A model generated the notes under the pieces. That model was not told where the DNA came from. It saw nothing but the letters and a program-made list of their open reading frames with translations, and did not search any database. A program made the translations under genes and the position numbers. DNA of 44,549 bases from Phenylobacterium sp. (GTDB lineage Bacteria > Pseudomonadota > Alphaproteobacteria > Caulobacterales > Caulobacteraceae). Of the stretch, positions 18,876 to 27,973 are shown piece by piece (the first letter of the stretch is position 1; every line of letters starts with the position of its first letter). The stretch spans positions 1 through 44,549 of the forward strand of contig NZ_JAPSKZ010000007.1 in assembly GCF_031181185.1 (NCBI RefSeq), read 5' to 3'.

Positions 18876-20078
18876 ATGGACGCCGCCCAGCCGCTGAAGG
18901 CCGTCACCCCGCTCGATGTTTTTCTGGCCTTCCTGAAGCAGGGCCTGACCGCGTTCGGCGGACCGGTGGCGCACCTCGCCTACTTCCGCCGCGAGTTCGT
19001 CGAGCGCCGCGGCTGGATCTCGGAAGCCGCCTACGCCGACCTCCTGGCGCTCTGCCACTTCCTGCCCGGCCCGGCCTCGAGCCAGGTCGGCATGGCCATA
19101 GGCCTGCGGCAGGCGGGCCTGGCCGGCGCCCTGGCCGCCTTCGCCGGCTTCACCCTTCCCGCCGCCACGGCGATGATCGCCTTCGCCGCGCTGGCTCCCG
19201 ACCTGGAGCTGCGCTTCGGCTCGGGCTGGATCCACGGCCTGAAGATCGCCGCCGCCGCCGTCGTCCTTCAGGCCCTGGTGCAGATGGCCCGCACCCTGGC
19301 GCGCGGTCCGGTGCGCGCCGGCATGGCCATCGGCGCGGCCGCGGGCCTTGTCGTCGCCCAAGGGCCCGTCGCCCAGGTGGGCGCCATCGTCGCCGGCGCT
19401 CTCTTCGGCCTGGCCCTGCTGCGAGACGCGCCCGCCGCCGACGAGCCCGACGCGCTTCCGCCGGTGGACACCGGCAGCGCCATCATCGCGCTGACCATCT
19501 TCGGCGGCCTGCTGCTGGCCCTGCCACTGCTGGCCACGCTGCTGCAGAACCCGGGCCTGGGCCTCAGCGCGGTCTTCTATCGCACCGGCGCCCTGGTCTT
19601 CGGCGGCGGCCACGTTGTCCTTCCGCTGCTGGAGCGCGAGGTCGTCGACCGCGGCTGGCTCGACGCCGACACCTTCCTCGCGGGCTACGGCGTGGTCCAG
19701 GCGCTGCCGGGACCGCTGTTCAGCTTCGCGGGCTTCGTCGGCGCGGCCCAGACCTTCGGCCCCCGCGGGGTCGTGGGCGGCCTGATCGCGCTCTTCGCGA
19801 TCTTCCTGCCCTCCCTGCTCCTGATCGTGGGCGTGCTGCCGTTCTGGGACCGGCTGAAGCGCGAGGCCTGGGCGCGGGGCGCGCTGGCGGGGGTCGGCGC
19901 AGTCGTGGTGGGCTTGCTGGCCGCCGCGCTCTGGGATCCGGTGCTTGGCACGACCATCGGCCGGCCGTCCGACTGGGCGCTGCTGGCGGCGGCCTTCGTC
20001 TTCCTGACCGTCGCGCGGCTGCCCCCGTGGCTCGTGGTGATCGGCTTCGCCGTCGCGACCGGGCTGCTGCTCGGCTAG
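18876..20078 (+). CDS. chrA: Chromate transporter ChrA (long, two-domain type)
   Basis: ChrA proteins export chromate across the inner membrane. The 400-residue length and two homologous halves fit the long-chain type. The first half has TAFGGPVAHLAYFRREFV and FLPGPASSQ, the second has LVFGGGHVVLPLLEREVV and ALPGPLFSFAGFVG. About ten membrane helices are visible. I chose ATG 18876 because it gives the normal short N-terminus before the first conserved block. No chrB or chrR is present. It converges with the alpha/beta hydrolase, sharing CTAG at 20075-20078. Confidence 0.93.
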   Translation: MDAAQPLKAVTPLDVFLAFLKQGLTAFGGPVAHLAYFRREFVERRGWISEAAYADLLALCHFLPGPASSQVGMAIGLRQAGLAGALAAFAGFTLPAATAMIAFAALAPDLELRFGSGWIHGLKIAAAAVVLQALVQMARTLARGPVRAGMAIGAAAGLVVAQGPVAQVGAIVAGALFGLALLRDAPAADEPDALPPVDTGSAIIALTIFGGLLLALPLLATLLQNPGLGLSAVFYRTGALVFGGGHVVLPLLEREVVDRGWLDADTFLAGYGVVQALPGPLFSFAGFVGAAQTFGPRGVVGGLIALFAIFLPSLLLIVGVLPFWDRLKREAWARGALAGVGAVVVGLLAAALWDPVLGTTIGRPSDWALLAAAFVFLTVARLPPWLVVIGFAVATGLLLG

Positions 20079-20977
20079 GCGGCCACGGCCGAGGCGGGCG
20101 CCGCCTGCGTTTTCGGCAACCTGGTCGGCCACAGCGCCGGCAGCTTCGGCCAGCGGAAGGTCCAGGCGGTCTTTTCGGGAATGCACGACTCCAGCGCCGT
20201 GATCAGCTGCTCGGCGGGACCGTCGTTCAGGAAGTGGTTGGCGCCCGGCGTGCGCACCACCCGGATCGGTCGGCGCGTGACCGTCTCGGCCGCCAGCCGC
20301 TCTGCGGTTTCCAGGGGCGCGAAGTCGTCCTTGTCGCCGTGGATGATGTGGATCGGGATGTTCAGCCGGGCCAGCGCGCGCTTGGCGTGGCGCAGTTGCG
20401 GCCGCTGCCCGGTCACCTCGATCACCGCGTTGCGCAGGTCGCGTGGGATGACCTTCAGCGCCTTCAGGCCCATGTCCAGCAGCCACTTGGCGGTGGGTCC
20501 GGGCTCGCCGAAGAAGCCCGACAGCAGCACCAGGCCCGCCACCTTGCCGGGGTTCTGGTCGGCCATGATCGTCGCGATCGCCGCGCCGTAGCTCTGGCCC
20601 ACGAGCAGCACCTTCTGCCCGCGGGCGGCGTTCAGCACCGGCGCCAGCGCCTCGGCCTGGACGCGGATGTCCGTTACCGGATGCAGCGGCTCCGAGCCGG
20701 CATAGCCCGGGCGGTCCACCACGATCATCTCGCGGTCCTGCGGCAGCTCGGCCAGCGTCTCTGCCCAGTATTCGGCCCACGAGGGCGCGCCGGTGATCAC
20801 CACGATCTTCCACGGCGCCGGGGTTTCGCGCGGGGTCTCCAGGGCCGAGATGCGCCAGCCGTGCCCGCCGCCGGCGGTGAAGCTCGTGCGCCGCACGACC
20901 GTGTCGGGATAGTCGGCGGAGGTGGGCGCGTGCTCGGTTCGGCCGGTCGCGGCCGCTTCGATGCAAGCCCATCCCAT
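20075..20977 (-). CDS. Alpha/beta hydrolase
   Basis: The 300-residue protein has an alpha/beta hydrolase core with nucleophile elbow GQSYGA (Ser129), the oxyanion region ITGAPS, an acid in HGDKDDFAP and the catalytic His in PGANHFLND. The chemistry is presumably ester, epoxide or amide cleavage; the substrate is unknown. The start is uncertain: I chose the ATG at 20977, but an open frame continues to a GTG at 21061 and no good ribosome binding site marks either. The last 60 residues, rich in Pro, Leu and Ala, extend beyond the core. It overlaps chrA by four bases tail to tail. Confidence 0.8.
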   Translation of the reverse strand: MGWACIEAAATGRTEHAPTSADYPDTVVRRTSFTAGGGHGWRISALETPRETPAPWKIVVITGAPSWAEYWAETLAELPQDREMIVVDRPGYAGSEPLHPVTDIRVQAEALAPVLNAARGQKVLLVGQSYGAAIATIMADQNPGKVAGLVLLSGFFGEPGPTAKWLLDMGLKALKVIPRDLRNAVIEVTGQRPQLRHAKRALARLNIPIHIIHGDKDDFAPLETAERLAAETVTRRPIRVVRTPGANHFLNDGPAEQLITALESCIPEKTAWTFRWPKLPALWPTRLPKTQAAPASAVAA

Positions 20978-21100
20978 AGCCAACACGCCCTTAGGCCGTT
21001 TGCGCGGCACGTCCGACCTCCTCAAGCAGCTCTGCACGTCACCTGTGGAGGGCAAACGCACGGTTCAAGGGGTGGTTCTGCGGCGCGGGCGAAAGCTCCG

Positions 21101-22894
21101 CTAGGCCGATGGTTTGGCGTGCCGCCCGTCCGCGTGCAGCGTGAGGCGCAGTCCCTCGGGACGCCAATCGAACTCCACCTCGCCGCTCAGCTGCTTGGCC
21201 AGTTGGGTGATGAGGCGGGAGCCGAAGCCCTCCCGGGTCGGCGGCCGCACCCCTGCGCCGCCGGTCTCGCGCCAATCCAGCCGGATGTGCTGCGCCGGGT
21301 CCTGCGACCAGGTGATCGCGATGTGCCCCGAAGGATGCGAGAACGCGCCGTACTTCGCGGCGTTCGTCGCCAGCTCGTGGACGATCATGCTGAGCGGCTG
21401 CACCTGCTCCGCGGGCAGCAGGATCTCCGGACCGCTTGCGTCGTAGGCGCCCTCGCGACCAAAGGTTTCCAGCTCTTCGCAGACGACGTCCTTGATCCGC
21501 GCCCCCTGCCACGAGGTCTTCGAGAGGGAGGACTGCGCCCGCGCCAGGGCGCTGATGCGGCCCAACAACGCCTCTCGAAAGGCATCGAGGTCCGGCGCCT
21601 GGGTCAGCTGCACCATCGACTGAGCGACGGTGAGCACGTTGCGCGCCCGGTGGTCCACCTCGCGCATCAGCAGCTCTCGAGCCTGCTCGTTGCGCTTCTC
21701 TTCGGAGATGTCGCGCACTTCGATGATCGTCCCGATGGTCCGGGAGTCCTCGTCGCGGATCGGGCTGGCGGTGAAGGCCACGTGATAGAAGTGGCCGTCC
21801 TTGTGGATGAAGACGTCCTCGCCCTGCTGCTGGTGATTTTCCGGGAACGCGCGGTCGATCGGGCAGTCCTCGATTGGATAATGGCGCCCGTCAGGGTGCG
21901 TGTGGTGGATCACGTCGTGCAGCGGCCGCCCCTGGGTCTCGGCCCAGGTATAGCCGGTGAGCTTTTCGGCCGCCTCGTTCATGTAGGCGCAGTGCTGCCG
22001 CTCATCCATCAGGAAGATGGAGACGGACGCGTTGTTAAGCACTGCGTTAAGCCGTCGGTTGGTCTCGGCAAGTTCGGCTTCGATCCGTCGCCGATCGGTG
22101 ACGTCGAGCAGGGCGATGGACAGAGCCGCCACGCGCCCATCGGTTCCCAACACCGGCGCCACGCCGAAGTCGACGATCATGTCGCCCGCCGCTCGCGCGA
22201 TGCGCACTTCCCGACGCGCGCTCCGCCCTTCGCTCGCCGTGCGGATGGCGTCCTGAACGGTGGCGCGCGAAGCTTCCGCGAACTGTTCGGTGAGCAGCAG
22301 GCCTGCGCAGTCGCCGGCCGCGGCCCCGAAAACGTCGGCAGCGACCTGGTTGCAGGTGACCACGACGCCCTCCAGGTCGGTGGAGATCAAGGCCTGAGGC
22401 GCATGATCCAGCACCGTGGCCAGGTATCGCTCGGCCAGGACGAGCTGTCTGTGTCGCTCGTGCAGCACCGATTTCGCGGCGCCGAACCTCTCCACTTCGC
22501 TGTTGAGCCGCTGGTAGAGTCCGCTGATCGCCCGATCATGTTCGGCCGTCTGGGCCAGCTGGTTCACAACTTCCAGCAGGTTGGCGTCGGTGAGCTCGTC
22601 GGACACCGCAAGCGCCCCTGCGAGCTCCGGCATAAAGGGCAGGCTCGACTGTAGCCGTTGCAGCCTTTCCGGTGGCGCCAGGAACACGATCTTGACGCCC
22701 GGCCACCGGCGCACGGCTTCCCGCCCAACCGCCGACTGCCGCTCCACAGCCGCATCGACCACCACCACGCTCGGCGGCTCGCCCTGCAGGGTCTGAAGGC
22801 CCAGGACGTCCGTGGCGCGACCATGCGGGATGCGGCGTCGGGCGGTCGCGGGGTCACCCGCGGTCACCATCAGGATATTGGCGGGTGCGGCCAT
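21101..22894 (-). CDS. HWE-family sensor histidine kinase with two PAS domains
   Basis: This 597-residue protein has no membrane helix and is probably cytoplasmic. Residues 1-125 look like a degenerate receiver (VVVVDAA, no acidic pair). Two PAS domains follow (about 155-275 and 285-400), the second with the PAC-type end IIEVRDISEEK. The kinase core is of the HWE type: phosphorylated His415 in REVDHRARNV, N-box HELATNAAKYGA (506-517) and the diagnostic WRE at 541-543. HWE kinases often serve general stress or light signalling. Its ATG follows the stop of the acyl-CoA dehydrogenase with no gap, so the pair is almost certainly cotranscribed. No response regulator is adjacent. Confidence 0.92.
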   Translation of the reverse strand: MAAPANILMVTAGDPATARRRIPHGRATDVLGLQTLQGEPPSVVVVDAAVERQSAVGREAVRRWPGVKIVFLAPPERLQRLQSSLPFMPELAGALAVSDELTDANLLEVVNQLAQTAEHDRAISGLYQRLNSEVERFGAAKSVLHERHRQLVLAERYLATVLDHAPQALISTDLEGVVVTCNQVAADVFGAAAGDCAGLLLTEQFAEASRATVQDAIRTASEGRSARREVRIARAAGDMIVDFGVAPVLGTDGRVAALSIALLDVTDRRRIEAELAETNRRLNAVLNNASVSIFLMDERQHCAYMNEAAEKLTGYTWAETQGRPLHDVIHHTHPDGRHYPIEDCPIDRAFPENHQQQGEDVFIHKDGHFYHVAFTASPIRDEDSRTIGTIIEVRDISEEKRNEQARELLMREVDHRARNVLTVAQSMVQLTQAPDLDAFREALLGRISALARAQSSLSKTSWQGARIKDVVCEELETFGREGAYDASGPEILLPAEQVQPLSMIVHELATNAAKYGAFSHPSGHIAITWSQDPAQHIRLDWRETGGAGVRPPTREGFGSRLITQLAKQLSGEVEFDWRPEGLRLTLHADGRHAKPSA

Positions 22895-24058
22895 CTACAG
22901 GAGCGGCTCACCGAGCGCGGAGCGGCCAAGCCATGTCTTGAGCAGGTGGGTCGTGGGCGCCATGACGTGGGCCGCCTGAGCGTCGCGAAGGAGCCGCGCG
23001 AGAGTCCCGCCCTGCTGGAATCCCCGGCCGCCCATCAGCGACATGGCGGCGGTGGTCACCTCCACCGCAGTCTCGGCGACGTCGATCTTGGCTGCGAAGA
23101 GCGCCGGCCCTGCGTTCGGCGCGCCTTCGTCTCCGAGGCGGGCAGCATGGTGCGCAAGTTGGCGGGTCCTCTCGATCTTGCGCCACATGTCAGCGATCTG
23201 CTCCACCAGGACCGCGTGATGGCTCAGCCTCTGCCCCGTGTGGTCATGGATCCGGCTCTTGAGGTGCGCCGTGGCAAGTTCAAGAGCGCCCTGCGCCACG
23301 CCGAGATAGACGCCGGTCATGGCGGCAAGGAAGTACGGAGCGATCACCTCGAACACGTACCAGACCTGGTCTCCCTCCGAACCGAGGAGGTTCACGCTCG
23401 GCACGCTGGAGAGGTTGAGCCTCAGACCGCGCGAGGCGTTGCCCCGCATCCCGAAGCCGCTCCACGGCGGCCCCCACTCAAGGCCGGTGGTTTCCGCGTC
23501 GACCAGCAGGCAGCTGAACGTGCCGGGATCCAGGTCGTCGCCATCAGCCACGGCCGAGACCACGTACGAGTCTGCGTAGCCGCCGTTCGTGATGAAACTC
23601 TTCTCGCCCTTCAGGACGAAGCCGCGACCGGTGGCCCGGAAGGTGACCCGCGGGAGGTAGAAGTGGACTCCAGTGCCTGGCTCGCTGAGCGACAGCGTCG
23701 TGAAGTGACGGCCCTGCGCGATAGGCGCGAGATACCGCTGTTCCTGGTACGGCGTGGCGCGTGCGACGATGACCGCCGAGGCGACACAATGCATTCCGTA
23801 ACACATCGCCGTCGAGCTGCAGCCGAGGGCGAGTTCCTCCGTAATCCGGAGCAGGGCGCCGAGCCCTTGCGCATGGCCCCCGAGCCGCTCGGGCACGTGC
23901 AGGCCCAGGAGCCCTGCGTCCGCAATCGCCCGCAGGGACTCGGCCGGCCATAAGGCTTCGGCGTCCACCTTCTCGGCATGCTGCGCCAAGACTCCGCGCG
24001 CCAGCCCCTGCGCACGGTGGACAAGCTCGGCCGTGTTTGCAGCTGTCATGGGTCCCAC
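22895..24058 (-). CDS. Acyl-CoA dehydrogenase family protein
   Basis: This 387-residue flavoprotein has the acyl-CoA dehydrogenase layout: helical N-domain with LLGLHVPERLGG, beta-domain with TLSLSEPGTG and GEKSFITNGGYAD, and C-terminal helical domain ending in SLMGGRGFQQGGTLARLLRDAQ. It should oxidise an acyl-CoA or related substrate with FAD; the specificity is not readable. Two starts are possible, ATG 24058 and the internal ATG at 24049. Its stop TAG directly precedes the HWE kinase ATG. The 375-base region upstream holds only the remains of a DUF393 gene. Confidence 0.9.
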   Translation of the reverse strand: MGPMTAANTAELVHRAQGLARGVLAQHAEKVDAEALWPAESLRAIADAGLLGLHVPERLGGHAQGLGALLRITEELALGCSSTAMCYGMHCVASAVIVARATPYQEQRYLAPIAQGRHFTTLSLSEPGTGVHFYLPRVTFRATGRGFVLKGEKSFITNGGYADSYVVSAVADGDDLDPGTFSCLLVDAETTGLEWGPPWSGFGMRGNASRGLRLNLSSVPSVNLLGSEGDQVWYVFEVIAPYFLAAMTGVYLGVAQGALELATAHLKSRIHDHTGQRLSHHAVLVEQIADMWRKIERTRQLAHHAARLGDEGAPNAGPALFAAKIDVAETAVEVTTAAMSLMGGRGFQQGGTLARLLRDAQAAHVMAPTTHLLKTWLGRSALGEPLL

Positions 24059-24091
24059 ACGCGACGCCCCTGAGCGGCGGGGCGGACCGGT

Positions 24092-24420
24092 CTAGTCCTC
24101 GCGGCCGCGCGTCGCAAGAACCACAAGGCTTGGCCGTAGGTTCCCCGGCGTTCGCCGTCTGGCCCTCGGCCGCCATCCAAGCCGGCAGGCCAGCGACAGC
24201 TCCGCATCGGACGTGCTCAGTGCTCGGCGGCGATCGAAAGAAACAGGAAAGCGTCCGGGTTCTCTAAGTCCAGACGGCGCCGTTCGGCGATGGCGCGCCC
24301 AAACGGCGACGGCAGCGGCGTGAACCGGACGCCGCCTCTACGGTCCAGCCGCAGCGCCATCTGCATCGATCCCAAACAGACGGCGCAAAGGCCGTCGACG
24401 GCTAGATGCCGTCCAGCTCG
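24092..24420 (-). pseudogene. Degraded DUF393 (DCC family thiol-disulfide oxidoreductase) gene
   Basis: Reading the minus strand from about 24420, a frame without a usable start encodes AVDGLCAVCLGSM (CxxC cysteines at 24387-24385 and 24378-24376), then LRLDRRGGVRFTPLPSP and LENPDAFLFL, which match the DUF393 order DGxCxxC, RDR..FRF..LQS, DxFL. The frame ends at TGA 24219-24217. A second frame, shifted by two bases, continues with TSDAELSLACRLGW, matching the next family block, and stops at 24094-24092. The final third of the family is not recognisable. Intact members have about 130 residues. I therefore call a frameshifted, start-less remnant. Confidence 0.55.
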
Positions 24421-24433
24421 TCGGCAGCTCCCC

Positions 24434-25237
24434 TCACGCCCCCATCCGCGCCTTGAACACGCCGTCCGGCAGGCGGGCGGCGCGGCTGGGATGGATGAAG
24501 AAATAGTCCTTCCAAGGCATGTCCGGCACGAGATCCGAACGCTCCTCCAGCCGGTCGCCGTTCAGCGCGAACATGCGGTAGCCGCGGCTCCTGAACACCT
24601 CCAGCACCTCTTCGCCCGAACCGCCGAAGCGGGCCGCCAGCATCGGCGGGTGGATTTCGATCAGCACGTGCGGGCGGTCCCGGTCGAGGATGGTCACGGC
24701 CCCGCACAACGCCTTCAGCTCGGCCCCCTCAATATCCATGCGGATGAAGTCCACGTGGGCGACGCCATGCTCGGCGCAGAAGCCGTCCAGGGTGACCACC
24801 GGCGTCAGCTGGCACTCGGAGCCCTGGTCCTGCAGGTCGGGCCGCGCTGCGCCCTCGGGCGCGCTCTCGGCGACATAGGCATAGGCGCGGCCCATCCGGC
24901 CCGAGGTCTTCTTCGGCGTGACTAGCAGCAGCTCGCCCGGCTTGTCCGCCACCGCGGCGTGGATCGGCGTCACCTGGCGGCGGATGCCGTGCCAGGCGGT
25001 GGTGACCTTCAGCACCTCATAGGCGAAGGCCGACGGCTCGAAGGCGTAGATCCGGGCCTTCGGCGCCACCTGGGTCATGACGTACGAGTGCCGTCCGTCG
25101 CTCGCGCCCACGTGCAGGCACACCGGCGAGCCGGACAGGAGGTCGGCCAGGTAAGGCGTCTCGGGCTCGTGCTTGGCCCAGCGCAGGTTGCGCCGCCAGG
25201 CCCGAAAGGCGTGACCCAGCACGCGGAACGATGGCAT
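24434..25237 (-). CDS. FkbM family methyltransferase
   Basis: The 267-residue protein has the FkbM pattern: motif I CLHVGASDGRHSYVM, strand-2 acid in IYAFEPSAFA, VTLDGFCAEHG and the diagnostic FIRMDIEGAELKAL. FkbM enzymes O-methylate sugars or small molecules with SAM; this one could decorate a surface glycan, but nothing nearby confirms that. The start at 25237 has TAGGAG seven bases upstream. It ends just before the DUF393 remnant and begins 49 bases after the ubiG coding end on the same strand, so ubiG and this gene may share a transcript. Confidence 0.88.
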   Translation of the reverse strand: MPSFRVLGHAFRAWRRNLRWAKHEPETPYLADLLSGSPVCLHVGASDGRHSYVMTQVAPKARIYAFEPSAFAYEVLKVTTAWHGIRRQVTPIHAAVADKPGELLLVTPKKTSGRMGRAYAYVAESAPEGAARPDLQDQGSECQLTPVVTLDGFCAEHGVAHVDFIRMDIEGAELKALCGAVTILDRDRPHVLIEIHPPMLAARFGGSGEEVLEVFRSRGYRMFALNGDRLEERSDLVPDMPWKDYFFIHPSRAARLPDGVFKARMGA

Positions 25238-25286
25238 CCCAACTCCTAGGGCGGTCCCCCGACCGCCGTGAGGCCGCCCGCCCAGG

Positions 25287-26039
25287 CTATTGGCGGACCA
25301 CCGTCATCATGTAGTTCACGTCCGTGTCGACAGACTCGCTCCATCGGCCGGTCAGGGGATTGAACACCACCCCATAGGGTCCGTCCACGGTCACCGGCTC
25401 GCCGGCCAGGAAGCCGCGGATCTCGTCTGGCTTCAGGAACTTCTTCCAGTCGTGGGTGCCGGGCGGCAGCCAGCGCAGGATGTATTCGGCGCCGACCACC
25501 GCCAGGGCCATGGCCTTCAGCGTGCGGTTCAGGGTGGCGACGATCATCAGCCCGCCGGGCTTCAGCAGCCTCGCGCAGCTGCGCAGGTACTCGCCGGGAT
25601 CGGCGACGTGCTCGATCACCTCCATGTTGAGGATCACGTCGAAGGGCGGCTCGCCCGCCTCGAGCAGGGCCTCGGCCGTCGAGCAGCGATAGTCGATGGA
25701 AAGCCCCTGCTCGGCCGCGTGCGTGCTGGCCGTGGCGATGTTGCGCTCGGAGGCGTCCACGGCGGTGACCGAGAAGCCCAGCCGAGCCATGGGCTCGGAC
25801 AGCAGGCCGCCGCCGCAGCCGATGTCCAGCAGGCGCAGGCCTTCGAACGGCCGCCTGAGGCTTCCGTCGCGGCCGAAGCGGTAGAGCGCATGGTCGCGGA
25901 TGAAGGCCAGCCGCACCGGGTTGAATTTGTGCAGCGGCGCAAATTTCCCGTTCGGGTCCCACCACTCGGCGGCGATGCGCGAGAACCGCTCGACCTCGGC
26001 AGGATCGATGCTCGAACGGGCGCCGGTTTGGGAAGTCAT
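25287..26039 (-). CDS. ubiG: Ubiquinone biosynthesis O-methyltransferase UbiG
   Basis: UbiG performs both O-methylations of ubiquinone synthesis. The 250-residue protein starts with the family pattern [21 protein letters not shown], then has SAM motif [15 protein letters not shown] (71-84), the post-motif VTAVDAS and [13 protein letters not shown], and ends with the typical [15 protein letters not shown] chose ATG 26039: it gives the standard N-terminus, while the open frame upstream reads as random. It is divergent from lysC over 122 bases. Confidence 0.95.
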   Translation of the reverse strand: MTSQTGARSSIDPAEVERFSRIAAEWWDPNGKFAPLHKFNPVRLAFIRDHALYRFGRDGSLRRPFEGLRLLDIGCGGGLLSEPMARLGFSVTAVDASERNIATASTHAAEQGLSIDYRCSTAEALLEAGEPPFDVILNMEVIEHVADPGEYLRSCARLLKPGGLMIVATLNRTLKAMALAVVGAEYILRWLPPGTHDWKKFLKPDEIRGFLAGEPVTVDGPYGVVFNPLTGRWSESVDTDVNYMMTVVRQ

Positions 26040-26161
26040 GCCCCCTTCTACCGCCGCCGCCGGGTCCAGCGGAAGACTCTTGCCGTTGCGAGGCCCCGGA
26101 ACCGCCGCTAGAAGGCCCCTCCATTCCGCAGCGCACAAACGGGGGCGACGGGCGCAGGCGC

Positions 26162-27409
26162 ATGTCCCGGCTGGTCATGAAATTCGGCGGCACGTCGGTG
26201 GCCGACCTGGAGCGCATCCGGCGCGTGGCGCGGCTGGTGGCCGCCGAGGTGGAAGCGGGCCACCAGGTGGCCGTCGTGGTCTCGGCCATGGCGGGCAAGA
26301 CCAACGAGCTGGTCGCCTGGACCGACGGGGCCGGCGCGGCCGCCCAGGGCATCGAAGCCTCGGACGACGAATACGACGTGGTGGTGGCCTCGGGCGAACA
26401 GGTGACCGCCGGGCTCCTGGCCATGACGCTGCGCAACATGGGCGTGCGCGCCCAGTCGTGGCTTGGCTGGCAGGTGCCGATCATCGCCGACGACGCCCAC
26501 GGCAAGGCCCGCATCGACGAGATCCCGCCCGAGAAGCTGGCGGCCGCCCTCGACGACGGCCAGGTGGCGGTGATCGCGGGCTTCCAGGGCGTGACCCGCG
26601 ACGGCCGCATCGCCACCCTGGGCCGCGGCGGCTCGGACACCAGCGCCGTGGCCGTGGCCGCCGCGCTCGGCGCCGCCTGCGACATCTACACCGACGTGGA
26701 CGGGGTCTACACCACCGATCCGCGCATCGAAGCCAAGGCCAGAAAGCTCGCGAAGATCTCCTACGAGGAGATGCTCGAGATGGCCTCGCTGGGCGCCAAG
26801 GTCCTGCAGACCCGCTCGGTCGAGCTCGCCATGGCCTACCATGTGCCCGTCCGGGTGCTTTCCAGTTTTGTCGAGCCTGGCGAGGCGCCCGGCCAGGGCA
26901 CCATCGTGTGCGACGAGGAGGAGATCGTGGAGAAGCGGATCGTGAGCGGCGTGGCCTACAGCCGCGACGAGGCGAAGATCAGCCTCTTCGGCCTGCCGGA
27001 CCATCCCGGCGTGTCGTCCACCATCTTCGGCGCGCTTGCCGATGCGAACGTGAACGTGGACATGATCGTCCAAAGCCACGCGCGCACCGCCGACACCGCC
27101 AACATGGAGTTCACCGTCGGCCGCCGGGACGCCCAGCGCGCGGTGGAGATCATCCGTGCGGTGCAGCCGCAGGTGGGCTTCGAGGATGTCCGCGTCGACG
27201 AGGACGTGGCCAAGGTCTCGGTCATTGGGGTCGGCATGCGCAGCCACGCGGGCGTGGCGAAGTCGATGTTCAAGGCGCTGGCCGACAAGGGCGTGAACAT
27301 CCAGGTGATCTCGACGTCCGAGATCAAGATCAGCGTGCTGATCGACGCCGCCTACACGGAACTCGCCGTCCGCGCCCTGCACGCCGCTTACGGTCTCGAC
27401 CAGCTCTGA
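26162..27409 (+). CDS. lysC: Aspartate kinase LysC
   Basis: This 415-residue enzyme phosphorylates aspartate at the head of Lys, Thr, Met and diaminopimelate synthesis. Visible motifs are MKFGGTSV (6-13), [25 protein letters not shown] and [12 protein letters not shown], followed by two ACT domains (about 265-335 and 345-410, with [12 protein letters not shown] and [14 protein letters not shown]) that bind feedback inhibitors. Length and architecture are normal for the alphaproteobacterial type. The AAC(6')-like gene follows after 15 bases on the same strand. Confidence 0.97.
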   Translation: MSRLVMKFGGTSVADLERIRRVARLVAAEVEAGHQVAVVVSAMAGKTNELVAWTDGAGAAAQGIEASDDEYDVVVASGEQVTAGLLAMTLRNMGVRAQSWLGWQVPIIADDAHGKARIDEIPPEKLAAALDDGQVAVIAGFQGVTRDGRIATLGRGGSDTSAVAVAAALGAACDIYTDVDGVYTTDPRIEAKARKLAKISYEEMLEMASLGAKVLQTRSVELAMAYHVPVRVLSSFVEPGEAPGQGTIVCDEEEIVEKRIVSGVAYSRDEAKISLFGLPDHPGVSSTIFGALADANVNVDMIVQSHARTADTANMEFTVGRRDAQRAVEIIRAVQPQVGFEDVRVDEDVAKVSVIGVGMRSHAGVAKSMFKALADKGVNIQVISTSEIKISVLIDAAYTELAVRALHAAYGLDQL

Positions 27410-27424
27410 CTATCTAGCGGGGCC

Positions 27425-27973
27425 ATGGCTCCGCGCATCGTCGACGTCAAGGAACTCACGACCGCCCAACGGGCGGACGCCGCCCGTATCCTGCGCGAGG
27501 CGCTGGCGCACATGCCCAGCGCCTACAACGAACCTGGCGAAGCCGAAGCCGAGGTGCAGACCTTCCTCGACGATCCCGAGCGGGCCGCGCTGGCGGCCGT
27601 CGACGGTGAGGTCGTGCTGGGCTGGATCGGCGTGATCGAGAGCTATTCCCACGCCTGGGAGCTGCACCCGCTGGTGGTCGATCCGGCGCACCAGCGGCGG
27701 GGCGTGGGCGCCGCCCTGACCGCCGCGCTCGAGGCGCGGGTGAAGGCCCAGGGCGTGCTGACCCTCTACCTCGGAACCGACGACGACTACGGCGGCACTA
27801 ACCTCTTCGGCCAGGCGCTGTTCCCCGATGTCGCCGGCAAGATCGCGACGCTGAGATCGACAGGCGACCACGCCAGCGGCTTCTACCGCCGGCTCGGCTA
27901 CGAGGTTGTGGGCTTGATCCCGGACGCCAACGGCCCGGGCCGGCCCGACATCATGATGGCGAAGCGGCTCTAG
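27425..27973 (+). CDS. GNAT acetyltransferase resembling aminoglycoside 6'-N-acetyltransferase AAC(6')-Ii
   Basis: The 182-residue protein is a GNAT enzyme whose second half closely follows the AAC(6')-Ii type as I remember it: WELHPLVVDPAHQRRGVG (motif A), TLYLGTDDDYGGTNL, FYRRLGYEVVGLIPDANG and PDIMMAKRL. AAC(6')-Ii has the same length. This enzyme type acetylates the 6'-amino group of aminoglycosides, though many chromosomal relatives act on unknown natural substrates. It is packed behind lysC and its end overlaps the convergent MFS exporter gene by 23 bases. No mobile element flanks it, so it looks chromosomal and intrinsic. Activity is inference. Confidence 0.8.
   Translation: MAPRIVDVKELTTAQRADAARILREALAHMPSAYNEPGEAEAEVQTFLDDPERAALAAVDGEVVLGWIGVIESYSHAWELHPLVVDPAHQRRGVGAALTAALEARVKAQGVLTLYLGTDDDYGGTNLFGQALFPDVAGKIATLRSTGDHASGFYRRLGYEVVGLIPDANGPGRPDIMMAKRL

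Noticed and set aside
20027..22654. 875-codon open frame on the plus strand across the hydrolase and HWE kinase genes
   Set aside because: It spans two genes with clear motifs on the other strand and has Arg/Gly/His-rich shadow composition.
24290..24925. 211-codon plus-strand open frame across the DUF393 remnant and fkbM
   Set aside because: No domain recognised; the minus strand shows FkbM and DUF393 motifs over the same bases.
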